Source: Planctomycetota bacterium (lineage in GTDB: Bacteria; Planctomycetota; UBA11346). Taken from it: a DNA stretch of 64,000 nt. Below, in pieces: positions 25,551-33,770 of this stretch (position 1 is the first letter of the stretch; the number at the start of each line of letters is the position of its first letter). Both the position numbers and the translations under genes were made by a program. A model generated the notes under the pieces. That model made no database searches, had not been told where the DNA came from, and worked only from the letters and a program-made list of their open reading frames with translations. The stretch lies in the NCBI GenBank assembly GCA_013816485.1, contig JACDEI010000007.1:1-64000 (forward strand), in the 5' to 3' direction.

Positions 25551-28500
25551 TCACGGGGTCGGCGACGGTTGCTCCACCAGGATGCCCATGATCTGGGGCG
25601 TGCCCTTGAGCACGGTGGCAGCGACATCGATCGTCCCATCGGCGACGATGACCTCGATGGGGCCCAGTTTCTCCCAGGCACTGGCGGGTAACTGACCGAC
25701 GCCGGGTTGCATGACGCCTTCGATCGAGAGATCAAATTGACGGCTGTTGGCGGCACCGTTCTCGGCAAGCCACAGCCACACCCGGCTGGGACCGTTGGGC
25801 ACCTTCACACGGAAAGCCAGACCGTCCTTGGTGCCGACCAGTGCGGTGCCGAGCACGCTGCGCAGCTTGGCGTCTGCGGCGGGCTTGGGCGCGAACGTCG
25901 CGGTCTTGCGCTGACCGGCCTGTACCTGCAGCCCACCATCGTTGCCACCCGGAACCAACATCTGGGCATTGCCCCAATCGGCATGATCCCAGTCGTTGCC
26001 GCCACTGGGATCGACGACCAGCCGGAGTTCCTTGCGGCCAACCAGCGGGACCGCCACCGGCTTGGCCACGCCATGGCGCATGGGACCGCTATCGAAGAGT
26101 TTCTGGCCATCGACCCACACCTGGAAGATCGCCTCCCCAGGCTCTGCAGCCTGATCGATACCGACGACAGCGGTGAATCCGGAGTAACGGCCATCAAGAG
26201 CGAACACCACCTCGGCAGCCGCATGCATGCCCAGTCCGTGTGGGAACTCCTGGCCGGCGATGTTCAGCGGTTTGTCCGACCATGAGCGATTGCGCCGCAC
26301 GTCGCCGTTGGCGTTGGTGGCGCGCACCCACGGCAGATCGCTCAGGCGCGGACCGGGCTGGTGCGAACCTACCGGCGTCGCGCTGTCGGCTTCGGCCTGA
26401 CGGTGGCCGAGGAAGCGCACATCGTCGATCTCCACCGGCTCGCCACCCAGGTTGATCGCGCGGACCATCTTCCAGGTCACGGGCCGAGGCGCCTGCATGG
26501 CTTGCTGCACCAGGACGAAATAATTGGAGGAGGCGCCGGTGACGTTGCGCTCATTGGCGCCCAACACCACCGGGCCGGCGGCGAAGGTCCGGCGGTACAG
26601 CCGGAAGCCGCCGCCCTTTTCCGCTCCGACCACCATGGGAGTCACCGTCCAGCCCTGCATCCAGCCCGGCAGCGCCGTCGCGGTCACGGAATATGCCAGG
26701 TAGACATCGACCGGAACGTCGGCGGTGAAACGCAGATGCGGATTTGCCGACGCGCCATCGTCATCGTTGCGCGTACGGATCAAACGACCCTGCGCGAAGA
26801 GCTCCGGCAGGTCGACCAGTTGGTAATCGCGATCGATGTAGACCCGCTCGCCGTTTCGCGCTGGCGCTTCAATATAGGCCGCGCCGCTGGCGACGAAGTC
26901 GATTGAGCGCACCAATTGTACTCCCGCCGCCAGTGGCGGCGCTGCAATCAGTGGCGGCGCTGCCTCCGTCGGCGGTGCCGCCGCTGGCGCTGACGGCGGC
27001 AGCGGACCGGTCGGTGGTGCAAGATGGACCCCTGGCACCGGGCGTTCGAGGGTGCCGTCCGGCAGGCGCCAGCCGACCGCCACATGGTCTTCGCCATTCC
27101 CTTCCTTGTGCAGCACCTCGACATAGTAGCGCTGACCACGTTTGAGCATGATGCCGTCGGAGCGTTGGCTCGGCTGGTGTTCCCATTCCTGTGACTGGAT
27201 GCCGAAATTGGGGATTCGCGGCGACGATGCGATACGACGCAGGCCAGCACGCTGGTCGTCTGGGGACAACCACAACTCCCCATCATCGTCGCTCGCGATC
27301 CAGAACACGTACTCGCCATCAAACGGTGGAACGATGAAACCATGCAAGCGCTGAAAATAGGCATCACCCCAGTTCTGTGGCGCGCTGAAGCTCGATTCAT
27401 CGACTGCGCCGTGCGATTGATTGGGGTATCCCTTCGTCGCAAGGCCGTCCGCAATGACCCAACCATCGACGTTGGTCCACCACTCGCGGCGGATGGTACC
27501 GCTGCCGTAGGCGTGATCGACCGTCACCGTAGTTGGAGCAGAAGAAGCCAACGTTCCCGCCGCACCCACCACACGCAGCGTGAAACTGGTCGTGCCAACC
27601 GTCGGTTGCTCCCAGGTCCAGGTGAATGGACGCGTGACGCTCGCCACCCGTTCGTCGCCCTTCCAGAACTCGACGGCGGTGACATCCAGCGTATGCGATA
27701 CGTCGGCGCGCAGGACCAGCGGCTGATTCTGATACACCCGACCACTCGGCATCAGGGCCACGCGTAGTGGAGGTAGCGCGCTGCGATCCGGCGTTGGTGT
27801 GGGTGGTGCCGGCATCAGATGAATACCAGGGATGGGACGTTGCAGCGTGCCGTCGGGCAGTTGCCAACCGACATCGAGGTGATCATCCCCGCCGCCTTCC
27901 TTGTGCAGCGCTTCGCAATAATAGCGCTGACCGGCGCGCAGGCGGATGGGCGCGGAGCGCTGACGGGTATCATGATCCCAGGCCTGGTAGGGCACGGCAC
28001 CGCCATTGCCGGCGATGCGAGTGCGCTTCTCGTAACTCTCATCGGTCGATAGCCACAACTCCGCCTCGTTGTCCGCGCAGATCCAGAAGACGTAGTCACC
28101 ATCGACTGGCGGGATGAGGTAACCGCTCAGGCGTTGAAGAAAAGAATCCTCCCAACTGCGCGGTGCCGAGAATTGACTCACCAGGCTCCGACCGGTCGGC
28201 GCCGTGCTGCTGGTGAGCCGGACAAGTCCCATGCTCAGCTCTTCGCCAGGCAGGCCACTCCACCATTCACGGGTGAACTGGCCGTTGCCGTTCGCCTTCA
28301 TGACGGTGAGCCACACCGGTTGCGACGACACCTTTGTCAGCGCACCAATCATGGCGCGCACCTGCACCTCGACTATGCCTGCCTGGGGCGGTGTCCACTT
28401 CAGACTGAAAGGGACCTCGCGGGCCGAACCGAGCCGCTGATTGCCAGACCAGTATTCGACCGCGGTCAGCTCCGGTACGCCCGACACCAGCGCGCGCAAT

Positions 28501-29702
28501 TCAAAGGGGATGCCAGTGTAGACCTGTGCCTCCGCCGTCACGCCCACGAGCATGACCTTCGGCGCACCTTGGGCGATTGGCTGCGGGCGCAGTGCGCTTC
28601 CACCAGCAGCTACGGGGTGAAGTGGTGATGTCTGCGACGCAGGCGGCGGTGATGTGGTTGCCGTTGCCGGCGTCGCCACCAGGGGCTCGTTTGGTGGCAG
28701 CGTACGCGATGTCCCTCCCCGTGAGGTCAGCACCAACGCCAGCACACCCACCACCACCATGCCGCCACCGATGATCCACGGTATCGGCGAGGGCCGCGGT
28801 GCTTCGTCAGTCACTGGTACCACATGACGATTGCTGGTGGTCATGCGCGCTGGGCGACGAGCGTCGCTGCCGGCCGGACGCGCGGGCGACGATGGACGAG
28901 CGATGTCACCCATCATTACTCGCCCGCTATCACCGACACCCAGGCCAGTCTGCCGCACCAATGCTGCCGCATCCTCACGGGTGAATGGTGCCAAGCAGGC
29001 ACCCAGGGCGAGGTGCACCCGTACCTGACGGGCGAATTGCGCCGCACGTTCGGGATCACGTCTCAGGTTGCTCGCCAGCAAAGCGCGCGAATCGACATCG
29101 ATGGTGTGGTTGAGCCAGTCTTCGATCAATGGCGGTAACAGACGCTCGCCCGCCGCCGGTGGACGGGCGAGCTCGCGCCAATCGCACAAGGCTCGCGCCG
29201 TCGCCAGCGAGATCGCCAGTTCGCTTTCGCTGATCATCAAATTGGCGGCAATGTCGGATGGGCGTTGGCGATCGCGGTAGCGCCGCGTCAGCAACGCGCG
29301 CGTCGCCTCGGGCAACGCGGCGATGCGTTGACGCAGCTGAGCGACCTGGAGTTCACGTCCATCGGCGAGTGCTTCGTGACAGGCTTGGATGTTCTGATGC
29401 GCCAACGCATCCTGGATATCCACTGCACGACGGTCGGCCTGCGTCAGGTGAGCGGTGACTGGCTCGATCGCGACCGATTGGATCCACGAGGCAAACGGCG
29501 GGTCGCCGATGAACTCGCCAAGCCGGCTGCGCACCGCGCTCCACACCGCCGATTCAACTGCCGCGAGGGCAGTCGGCTGATCGAGATGCGCCGCCAACGC
29601 CAAGCGCAAACCTGGAGCAAATTCCTGCACCAGTGCAATGAAGGCTTCGACGTTTCCCGCCGCAGCCTGTTGCGCCAGCACCTGGACCCGATCCGCCTGC
29701 AT
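25551..29702 (-). CDS. Sigma-70-like / anti-sigma-like / transmembrane / double PA14-NPCBM fusion protein (1383 aa)
   Basis: Start at ATG 29702 with GGAGG upstream. It is a paralogue of the neighbouring 1505-residue protein: the first 330 residues align without gaps (MQADRVQVLAQQAAAGNVEAF; RIAALPEATRALLTRRYRDR; LIEDWLNHTIDVDSRALL; membrane span PWIIGGGMVVVGVLALVL at about 308-327). The ectodomain differs, with two Ig-like/PA14 units (about 380-630 and 645-910), an intermediate beta module, NPCBM (about 1095-1245) and the malectin-like C-terminus. It lacks the roughly 330-residue block found in its partner. The shared cytoplasmic half suggests the same output with different ligands (inference). 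A 196-bp gap separates the two coding regions. Confidence 0.85.
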   Translation of the reverse strand: MQADRVQVLAQQAAAGNVEAFIALVQEFAPGLRLALAAHLDQPTALAAVESAVWSAVRSRLGEFIGDPPFASWIQSVAIEPVTAHLTQADRRAVDIQDALAHQNIQACHEALADGRELQVAQLRQRIAALPEATRALLTRRYRDRQRPSDIAANLMISESELAISLATARALCDWRELARPPAAGERLLPPLIEDWLNHTIDVDSRALLASNLRRDPERAAQFARQVRVHLALGACLAPFTREDAAALVRQTGLGVGDSGRVMMGDIARPSSPARPAGSDARRPARMTTSNRHVVPVTDEAPRPSPIPWIIGGGMVVVGVLALVLTSRGGTSRTLPPNEPLVATPATATTSPPPASQTSPLHPVAAGGSALRPQPIAQGAPKVMLVGVTAEAQVYTGIPFELRALVSGVPELTAVEYWSGNQRLGSAREVPFSLKWTPPQAGIVEVQVRAMIGALTKVSSQPVWLTVMKANGNGQFTREWWSGLPGEELSMGLVRLTSSTAPTGRSLVSQFSAPRSWEDSFLQRLSGYLIPPVDGDYVFWICADNEAELWLSTDESYEKRTRIAGNGGAVPYQAWDHDTRQRSAPIRLRAGQRYYCEALHKEGGGDDHLDVGWQLPDGTLQRPIPGIHLMPAPPTPTPDRSALPPLRVALMPSGRVYQNQPLVLRADVSHTLDVTAVEFWKGDERVASVTRPFTWTWEQPTVGTTSFTLRVVGAAGTLASSAPTTVTVDHAYGSGTIRREWWTNVDGWVIADGLATKGYPNQSHGAVDESSFSAPQNWGDAYFQRLHGFIVPPFDGEYVFWIASDDDGELWLSPDDQRAGLRRIASSPRIPNFGIQSQEWEHQPSQRSDGIMLKRGQRYYVEVLHKEGNGEDHVAVGWRLPDGTLERPVPGVHLAPPTGPLPPSAPAAAPPTEAAPPLIAAPPLAAGVQLVRSIDFVASGAAYIEAPARNGERVYIDRDYQLVDLPELFAQGRLIRTRNDDDGASANPHLRFTADVPVDVYLAYSVTATALPGWMQGWTVTPMVVGAEKGGGFRLYRRTFAAGPVVLGANERNVTGASSNYFVLVQQAMQAPRPVTWKMVRAINLGGEPVEIDDVRFLGHRQAEADSATPVGSHQPGPRLSDLPWVRATNANGDVRRNRSWSDKPLNIAGQEFPHGLGMHAAAEVVFALDGRYSGFTAVVGIDQAAEPGEAIFQVWVDGQKLFDSGPMRHGVAKPVAVPLVGRKELRLVVDPSGGNDWDHADWGNAQMLVPGGNDGGLQVQAGQRKTATFAPKPAADAKLRSVLGTALVGTKDGLAFRVKVPNGPSRVWLWLAENGAANSRQFDLSIEGVMQPGVGQLPASAWEKLGPIEVIVADGTIDVAATVLKGTPQIMGILVEQPSPTP

Positions 29703-29837
29703 CAATCGCCTCCGCTGAGCCGAGACAGTGTCGCGGTGGAAAGTGTGTTGCACCACCCTGGTCGGCAGGCCGTCAGGCTATACGCGTCCGGAATGCGACT
29801 CAACTGGCGGGAGTCGCAGGTCTGTCGGGCTGGACGG

Positions 29838-30173
29838 TTACTCAGAAACGATCACCACCGTCGCTCCCCGCTCGCGGCGTTTGCCATCGGGTTTCGCCGG
29901 CTTGGCCTTGGCCGAGCGTTTCAGCCGGGCCAGAACCTCCTCCAGAGCTTCGGTGGCGAGGGTGTCGAGGTCGGTCCCTGGGGTGACACTGATGATCTGC
30001 TCCAGGTCGTCGGCCAAGCGGCTGGGCACCGTCACGGTCAGGACGCTCGTATCCGGGCGCTCGCCGGCCTTGCGCCGGCCCTTGGACAACATCGCCGACA
30101 CCGCTTGGTCGCCGACCACCTGGTCGAGGGGATTGGTGCCGATGGTTTCGGGGACGGGTGGTTTCTTGGGCAT
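29838..30173 (-). CDS. Ribbon-helix-helix-like small protein, likely ParA partner
   Basis: The 111-residue protein has a central segment TSVLTVTVPSRLADDLEQIISV (a beta strand then helix), then TDLDTLATEALEEVLARL, which reads as a CopG/ParG-type ribbon-helix-helix DNA-binding domain. The flexible N-terminus is followed by a Lys/Arg-rich C-terminus. It lies downstream of parA on the same strand, the arrangement of ParA/ParG-type segregation pairs. The start has no clear ribosome-binding site, and a heptamer array separates it from parA. The role in partition is inferred; RHH repressors of other systems look similar. Confidence 0.7.
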   Translation of the reverse strand: MPKKPPVPETIGTNPLDQVVGDQAVSAMLSKGRRKAGERPDTSVLTVTVPSRLADDLEQIISVTPGTDLDTLATEALEEVLARLKRSAKAKPAKPDGKRRERGATVVIVSE

Positions 30174-30210
30174 GGGGGCTCGGGGATGGGGGAAAGGGGA
30201 TAGGGAAATT

Positions 30211-30313
30211 CAGAATGCAGAATGCAGAATGCAGAGCGCAGAGTGCAGAGTGCAGAGTGCAGAGTGCAGAGTGCAGAATATTGCGGAGATATTTCGCACT
30301 TCGCACTTCGCAC
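30211..30313. repeat. Paired inverted 7-bp arrays (GCAGAGT / ACTTCGC)
   Basis: The left arm (30211-30280) has about nine units of GCAGAAT/GCAGAGT. The right arm (30293-30313) has about three units of ACTTCGC, close to the reverse complement ACTCTGC. The spacer is about 12 bases. It lies between the parA stop and the RHH start, so the array would be transcribed in the parA-RHH message if the genes are co-transcribed. Confidence 0.88.
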
Positions 30314-30331
30314 GTGAACGCAGCGAGCTAC

Positions 30332-31090
30332 TCAGCGTTCCTGTCGCACGACCTCGGCCGCCAATGCGCGGTAATCTTCGGCACCATGGCAGCGGCTGTC
30401 GTAGACGGTGATCGGCTGGGCGAACGACCACGCTTCGGCGAGGCGGATGTTTTCACGGATGACGGTCTTGAACACCAACTTGCCGAACTTGGCGCGCAGC
30501 TGTTCGACCACTTCCTGCGTGTGACGGGTGCGGCCGTCGACGCGGCAGGCAACGATGCCGGTCAATTCCAGGTCGGCGTTGTGGCGCTCGCGCACGACCT
30601 CGGCGGTCTTGATGATCTGCGCCACGCCACCCAGGGCCATGACGTGGGCCTCGACCGGGATGAGCATCTCTTGCGCCGCGGCGAGCGCGCTGATGGCGAG
30701 CAAGCCGAGCGACGGCGGACAATCCATCAGCAGGTAGTCCCAACGATCCTTCGGCAGTTTCTTCAGTTTGCGTTTGAGCACGGTCTCACTGCCGATCTCA
30801 CCAGCGAGGACCTTCTCGACCCCGGCCAGCCAAGTCGAGCTCGGTATGATATCGATGCCGAGCGTGGCCGTCGCCTGCACCTGATCGATCAGCTCCGCAC
30901 GATCGGCCAACACATCGAGCAGACCCTTGCCACCGTCGGCGACACCGAACCACGCGGTGGCCGAGGCCTGTGGATCGAGATCGATGACCAGCACGCGTTT
31001 TCCGCGGTCGCCGAGTGCAGCAGCCAGGTTGACCGTGGTGGTGGTCTTGCCGCTGCCGCCTTTTTGATTGATGATCGCCAGGGTTCGCAT
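30332..31090 (-). CDS. ParA-family ATPase
   Basis: The 252-residue protein starts at ATG 31090 (GGAG about 8 bases upstream), with deviant Walker A KGGSGKTTTTVN (about 10-21), LVIDLDPQASAT (A' motif) and LLMDCPPSLGLL (Walker B). These are the hallmarks of ParA/Soj/MinD-type ATPases that move chromosomes, plasmids or large protein cargo. No N-terminal HTH is present, so it is the short ParF/Soj-like form. No parB or parS is visible; the small downstream RHH protein may replace ParB. It could equally be an orphan ParA that positions other cargo. Confidence 0.9.
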   Translation of the reverse strand: MRTLAIINQKGGSGKTTTTVNLAAALGDRGKRVLVIDLDPQASATAWFGVADGGKGLLDVLADRAELIDQVQATATLGIDIIPSSTWLAGVEKVLAGEIGSETVLKRKLKKLPKDRWDYLLMDCPPSLGLLAISALAAAQEMLIPVEAHVMALGGVAQIIKTAEVVRERHNADLELTGIVACRVDGRTRHTQEVVEQLRAKFGKLVFKTVIRENIRLAEAWSFAQPITVYDSRCHGAEDYRALAAEVVRQER

Positions 31091-31220
31091 GTCGTCTCCG
31101 TCCGTGGTGCCCATGACCAATGTCACGATGGGCGTTGGTCACCAGAAAGTAGAGGCCGCGGGTGGTTGCCCTCAAGTACGGGGATGGTGTTTCATGACCC
31201 AGCGTGGGATGGACGGGGCC

Positions 31221-31384
31221 GGAAGTCTGGAGTCCGGACTCCGGAAGTCTTTTACGTTCCGTGCCAATGATCCTCACCCTCCCAAACAATCACCCCGCGG
31301 TCATTGACCGCGGGGCGTGTTTCCTGCACGGGAATTTTCCGCTGTGCAAGACTCCGGACTCCGGACTCCGGACTCCGGACTCCG
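31221..31384. repeat. Paired 7-bp arrays (ACTCCGG) flanking a hairpin
   Basis: The left copy (31221-31250: GGAAGTC, TGGAGTC, CGGACTC, CGGAAGTC) and right copy (31350-31384: five units of ACTCCGG) bracket a perfect GC hairpin. The right array ends six bases before the FKBP gene stop codon. Units read as the same ACTCCGG/CCGGAGT family in both orientations. Confidence 0.82.
31293..31315 (-). terminator. Hairpin, probable terminator of the FKBP gene
   Basis: A perfect 10-bp stem CCCCGCGGTC / GACCGCGGGG has a 3-base loop. Read on the minus strand it is followed by a T-rich stretch (GATTGTTTGG). It is about 76 bases past the FKBP stop. The T-run is imperfect on both strands. Confidence 0.65.
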
Positions 31385-31390
31385 CACCTC

Positions 31391-32176
31391 CTATTTCAGC
31401 GGCACTGCCTCAACACCGCCCGGAGCCGGCTCACCGCCGCCAACCTTGATCAGCTCGACCTCAAAGATCAGCAGCGAGTTCGGCGCGATGCCCTGGTTAC
31501 CCTGTGGGCCGTAGGCCAGATCCGACGGGATGAAGAGCTTCCACTTGTCGCCCTCCTTCATCATCGGCAACGCTTCGAGCCAGCCCTGGATCAGGCCACC
31601 CGGATTCAGTGGAAAGTCGGCGGGTTCGCCGCGCGCGACCGACGAATCGAAGGTCGTACCATCAAGCATGGTGCCGACATAGTGCACCGTCACGGTCTTG
31701 CCCATCGCCGCCTGTTTGCCGGCGCCCTTGGTCAGCACCTGGTACTGGAGACCGCTGGCGGTGGTGGTGATGCCGTCCTTCTTGGCGTTCTCGTCGAGCC
31801 ACTTCTTGTTGTCGGCGACGCGCGACTCAGCGCGCTTGGCCTCCTTCGCCTGCATGCCGTCCTGGAAAGCCTGCATCACTGCCGGCTCTTCGGCTGCGGA
31901 CACCGCTGAGGGTTTGCCGGCGAGCGCGTCTTCGATCGCTTTGACGATCAACTTGGCGTCGAGATCACCAGCGAACGGCTTGAGGCGCTTGCCCATGTTC
32001 AGGCCGATCAGATAGCTGGCCTTCTGGTCGTTGGTCCAGCCGGCGGTCGCAGCAGCATCAGCAGCCGGAGCCGGAGCCGGAGTCGTGGCCGGAGCTGGTG
32101 CCGGAGCATCGGCGCCAACCAGACGGGTGAGACTGGCCACGCACAGCAGCGCAGCGACGAGAGGAAGACGGATCAT
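31391..32176 (-). CDS. Exported FKBP-type peptidyl-prolyl isomerase (FkpA/Mip-like)
   Basis: The 261-residue protein starts at ATG 32176 with GGAG upstream. A signal peptide (MIRLPLVAALLCVASLTRLVGA) and an Ala/Pro-rich linker precede an FkpA/Mip-type dimerisation region (YLIGLNMGKRLKPF, IVKAIEDALAG, about 55-140). The FKBP fold (about 150-252) shows TVTVHYVGTMLDGTTFDSS, FPLNPGGLIQGWLEALPMMKEGDKWKLFIPSDLAYG and LLIFEVELIKV. It should catalyse proline isomerisation of exported proteins in the periplasm. The Pro/Ala linker is longer than in E. coli FkpA. A terminator-like hairpin and heptamer array follow the stop. Confidence 0.93.
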   Translation of the reverse strand: MIRLPLVAALLCVASLTRLVGADAPAPAPATTPAPAPAADAAATAGWTNDQKASYLIGLNMGKRLKPFAGDLDAKLIVKAIEDALAGKPSAVSAAEEPAVMQAFQDGMQAKEAKRAESRVADNKKWLDENAKKDGITTTASGLQYQVLTKGAGKQAAMGKTVTVHYVGTMLDGTTFDSSVARGEPADFPLNPGGLIQGWLEALPMMKEGDKWKLFIPSDLAYGPQGNQGIAPNSLLIFEVELIKVGGGEPAPGGVEAVPLK

Positions 32177-32327
32177 GACGGGCTCCGGGGTCGGCAGGCG
32201 GCAGACATGCCGGACCCGCACAGGTTGGATTGAAGGAGGACGGATGCTGAGACGCCCCCCCGGACGGCCAAGGGAAAAAGTGCACCTCGCGTGGCGATCC
32301 CCGCCGGGTGTGTGGACCTGCCGTGCC

Positions 32328-33506
32328 CTATTTCTTCGCGCCAAACGCGGTGAGCGCCGCCTGTTTGAAGATCGGCAGGATCTTGCCGCCGTTGGTGCCG
32401 GCGAAGCCGTTGTGCTGCACCAGAAAGATGGTGGCGAGGCCGTGTTTGCGCTCGAATGCCAGGTCGGTGGCGTAGGCACCGCCGTGGCCGTAGTAGTCGC
32501 CATTCACCGAGAAGCAGAAGCCGTACCCGTTGGGCAGGTCTCCCGTCTGTTTGCTGATCATCTGCGCCAGTGATGCCGCCGAGAGGTATCGCCGGCCATC
32601 GAGTTCACCGCCAGCGAGGATCATGCGCGCATAACGCGCGAGATCCTTGGCGGTGGAGAACAAGCCACCGCCCGGGCAGGCGAAACGTGTCGACGCATCG
32701 AGCGGGTAGCTCAGGTAGTTGATCTGGATCTCGTCGAGCGCGCTCTTGTCCTTGGTCGGGCGGTAGGATTTGGCCAACCGCGTGAGCTGCGCCGCAGTTG
32801 GAAAGCTGGTGGTGTCGACCATGCCGAGCGGAATGAACAAGCGTGTACGCATGACCTCCTCGAACGGTTTGCCCTCGACCAGTTCGATGATGCGCCCGGC
32901 GACGTTGGTGCCGCAGTTGCTGTACGACCAGCCGGTGCCCGGCTCGAACGTGAGCGGCAGCTTGGCTGATTGCGTGACCGACTCGGCGATCGGCAGGACG
33001 TCGATCTTGCCCTTTTCCGCCGGCAACAGGAACAGCAGGCCGCTGGTGTGCGCCAAGACATGGCGCACCAGGATCGGACGTTCGGCTTTCTTCCGCGTGA
33101 CCTGATCGCCGGTTTTGGTTTCGACCTGCATCTCGGCGAACTCCGGCAGGTACTTCGCCACCGGCGCATCGACGTCGATCTTGCCCTCGTCCACCAGCAT
33201 CATCAGCACGGTGGCGGTGAGCGGCTTGGACATCGAGGCGATCCACACCAATGCGTCCGGCGGCATCGGTTTGTTCGCGGCGATGTCGGCCAAGCCAATC
33301 GCCTGATGACTGAGGACGCCGTCCTTGTTCACCACCATCGTTACCGCACCGGCAAGCGCGTGGTTCTCGACGAACGGTTTCAGCTTGCCGACGAGATCAA
33401 CCTGCGGCGCTGCCTCTCCAGCGAACGCGGACGGGCTGGCGATGGCGAATAACGCGGCCAACGACCAGGCAAGGCAACGACTCCACGGACGGATACTGAG
33501 CGACAT
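32328..33506 (-). CDS. Beta-lactamase-family serine hydrolase (class C / esterase-like)
   Basis: The 392-residue protein starts after AGGAG and has a signal peptide ending near AFAGEA. It shows the three catalytic motifs of the class C/DD-peptidase/esterase VIII group: SMSK (Ser91, Lys94), YSN in GTGWSYSNCGTN, and HGG in YYGHGGAYATD near residue 340. The fold is predicted for the whole protein. Such proteins in this phylum are usually esterases or peptidases rather than resistance enzymes, and nothing in the context indicates antibiotic resistance. It lies in a run of minus-strand genes with large repeat-rich gaps. Confidence 0.9.
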   Translation of the reverse strand: MSLSIRPWSRCLAWSLAALFAIASPSAFAGEAAPQVDLVGKLKPFVENHALAGAVTMVVNKDGVLSHQAIGLADIAANKPMPPDALVWIASMSKPLTATVLMMLVDEGKIDVDAPVAKYLPEFAEMQVETKTGDQVTRKKAERPILVRHVLAHTSGLLFLLPAEKGKIDVLPIAESVTQSAKLPLTFEPGTGWSYSNCGTNVAGRIIELVEGKPFEEVMRTRLFIPLGMVDTTSFPTAAQLTRLAKSYRPTKDKSALDEIQINYLSYPLDASTRFACPGGGLFSTAKDLARYARMILAGGELDGRRYLSAASLAQMISKQTGDLPNGYGFCFSVNGDYYGHGGAYATDLAFERKHGLATIFLVQHNGFAGTNGGKILPIFKQAALTAFGAKK

Positions 33507-33587
33507 GAGATCTCCTGATGGTCTTGGTAACTACCGGCCAACGCCGTTGACATTGACGACGATCTGCTTGCCCAGGAGACCAGAGAA

Positions 33588-33751
33588 ATTGAACCAGAGG
33601 AACGGAGGAACGGAGGAACGGAGGGAAAGACGAGAAACTGCCAACTTCTGGATAGGCTTCGGCCGGCTCCTACTGTTGCTCCCCGTTGCTCCCCGTTGCT
33701 CCCCGTTGCTCCCCGTTGCTCCCCTCCGTTGCTCCGTTCCTCTTGTTCAAT
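33588..33751. repeat. Inverted-repeat element with 8-bp and 10-bp tandem arrays
   Basis: The ends match as inverted repeats (ATTGAAC...AGAGGAACGGAG left; CTCCGTTCCTC...GTTCAAT right). Inside are three units of GAGGAACG at 33597-33620 and five perfect units of GTTGCTCCCC at 33675-33724. It lies upstream of the serine hydrolase gene and downstream of rlmF. Confidence 0.8.
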
Positions 33752-33770
33752 CCCTGTCTTCCGTCTTTTC

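Noticed and set aside
30158-31270. 370-residue plus-strand ORF
   Set aside because: It is antisense to parA and its first part translates the heptamer array.
32328-33506. Beta-lactamase resistance gene
   Set aside because: It has the class C-type motifs, but this superfamily is dominated by esterases and peptidases and nothing in the context suggests resistance.
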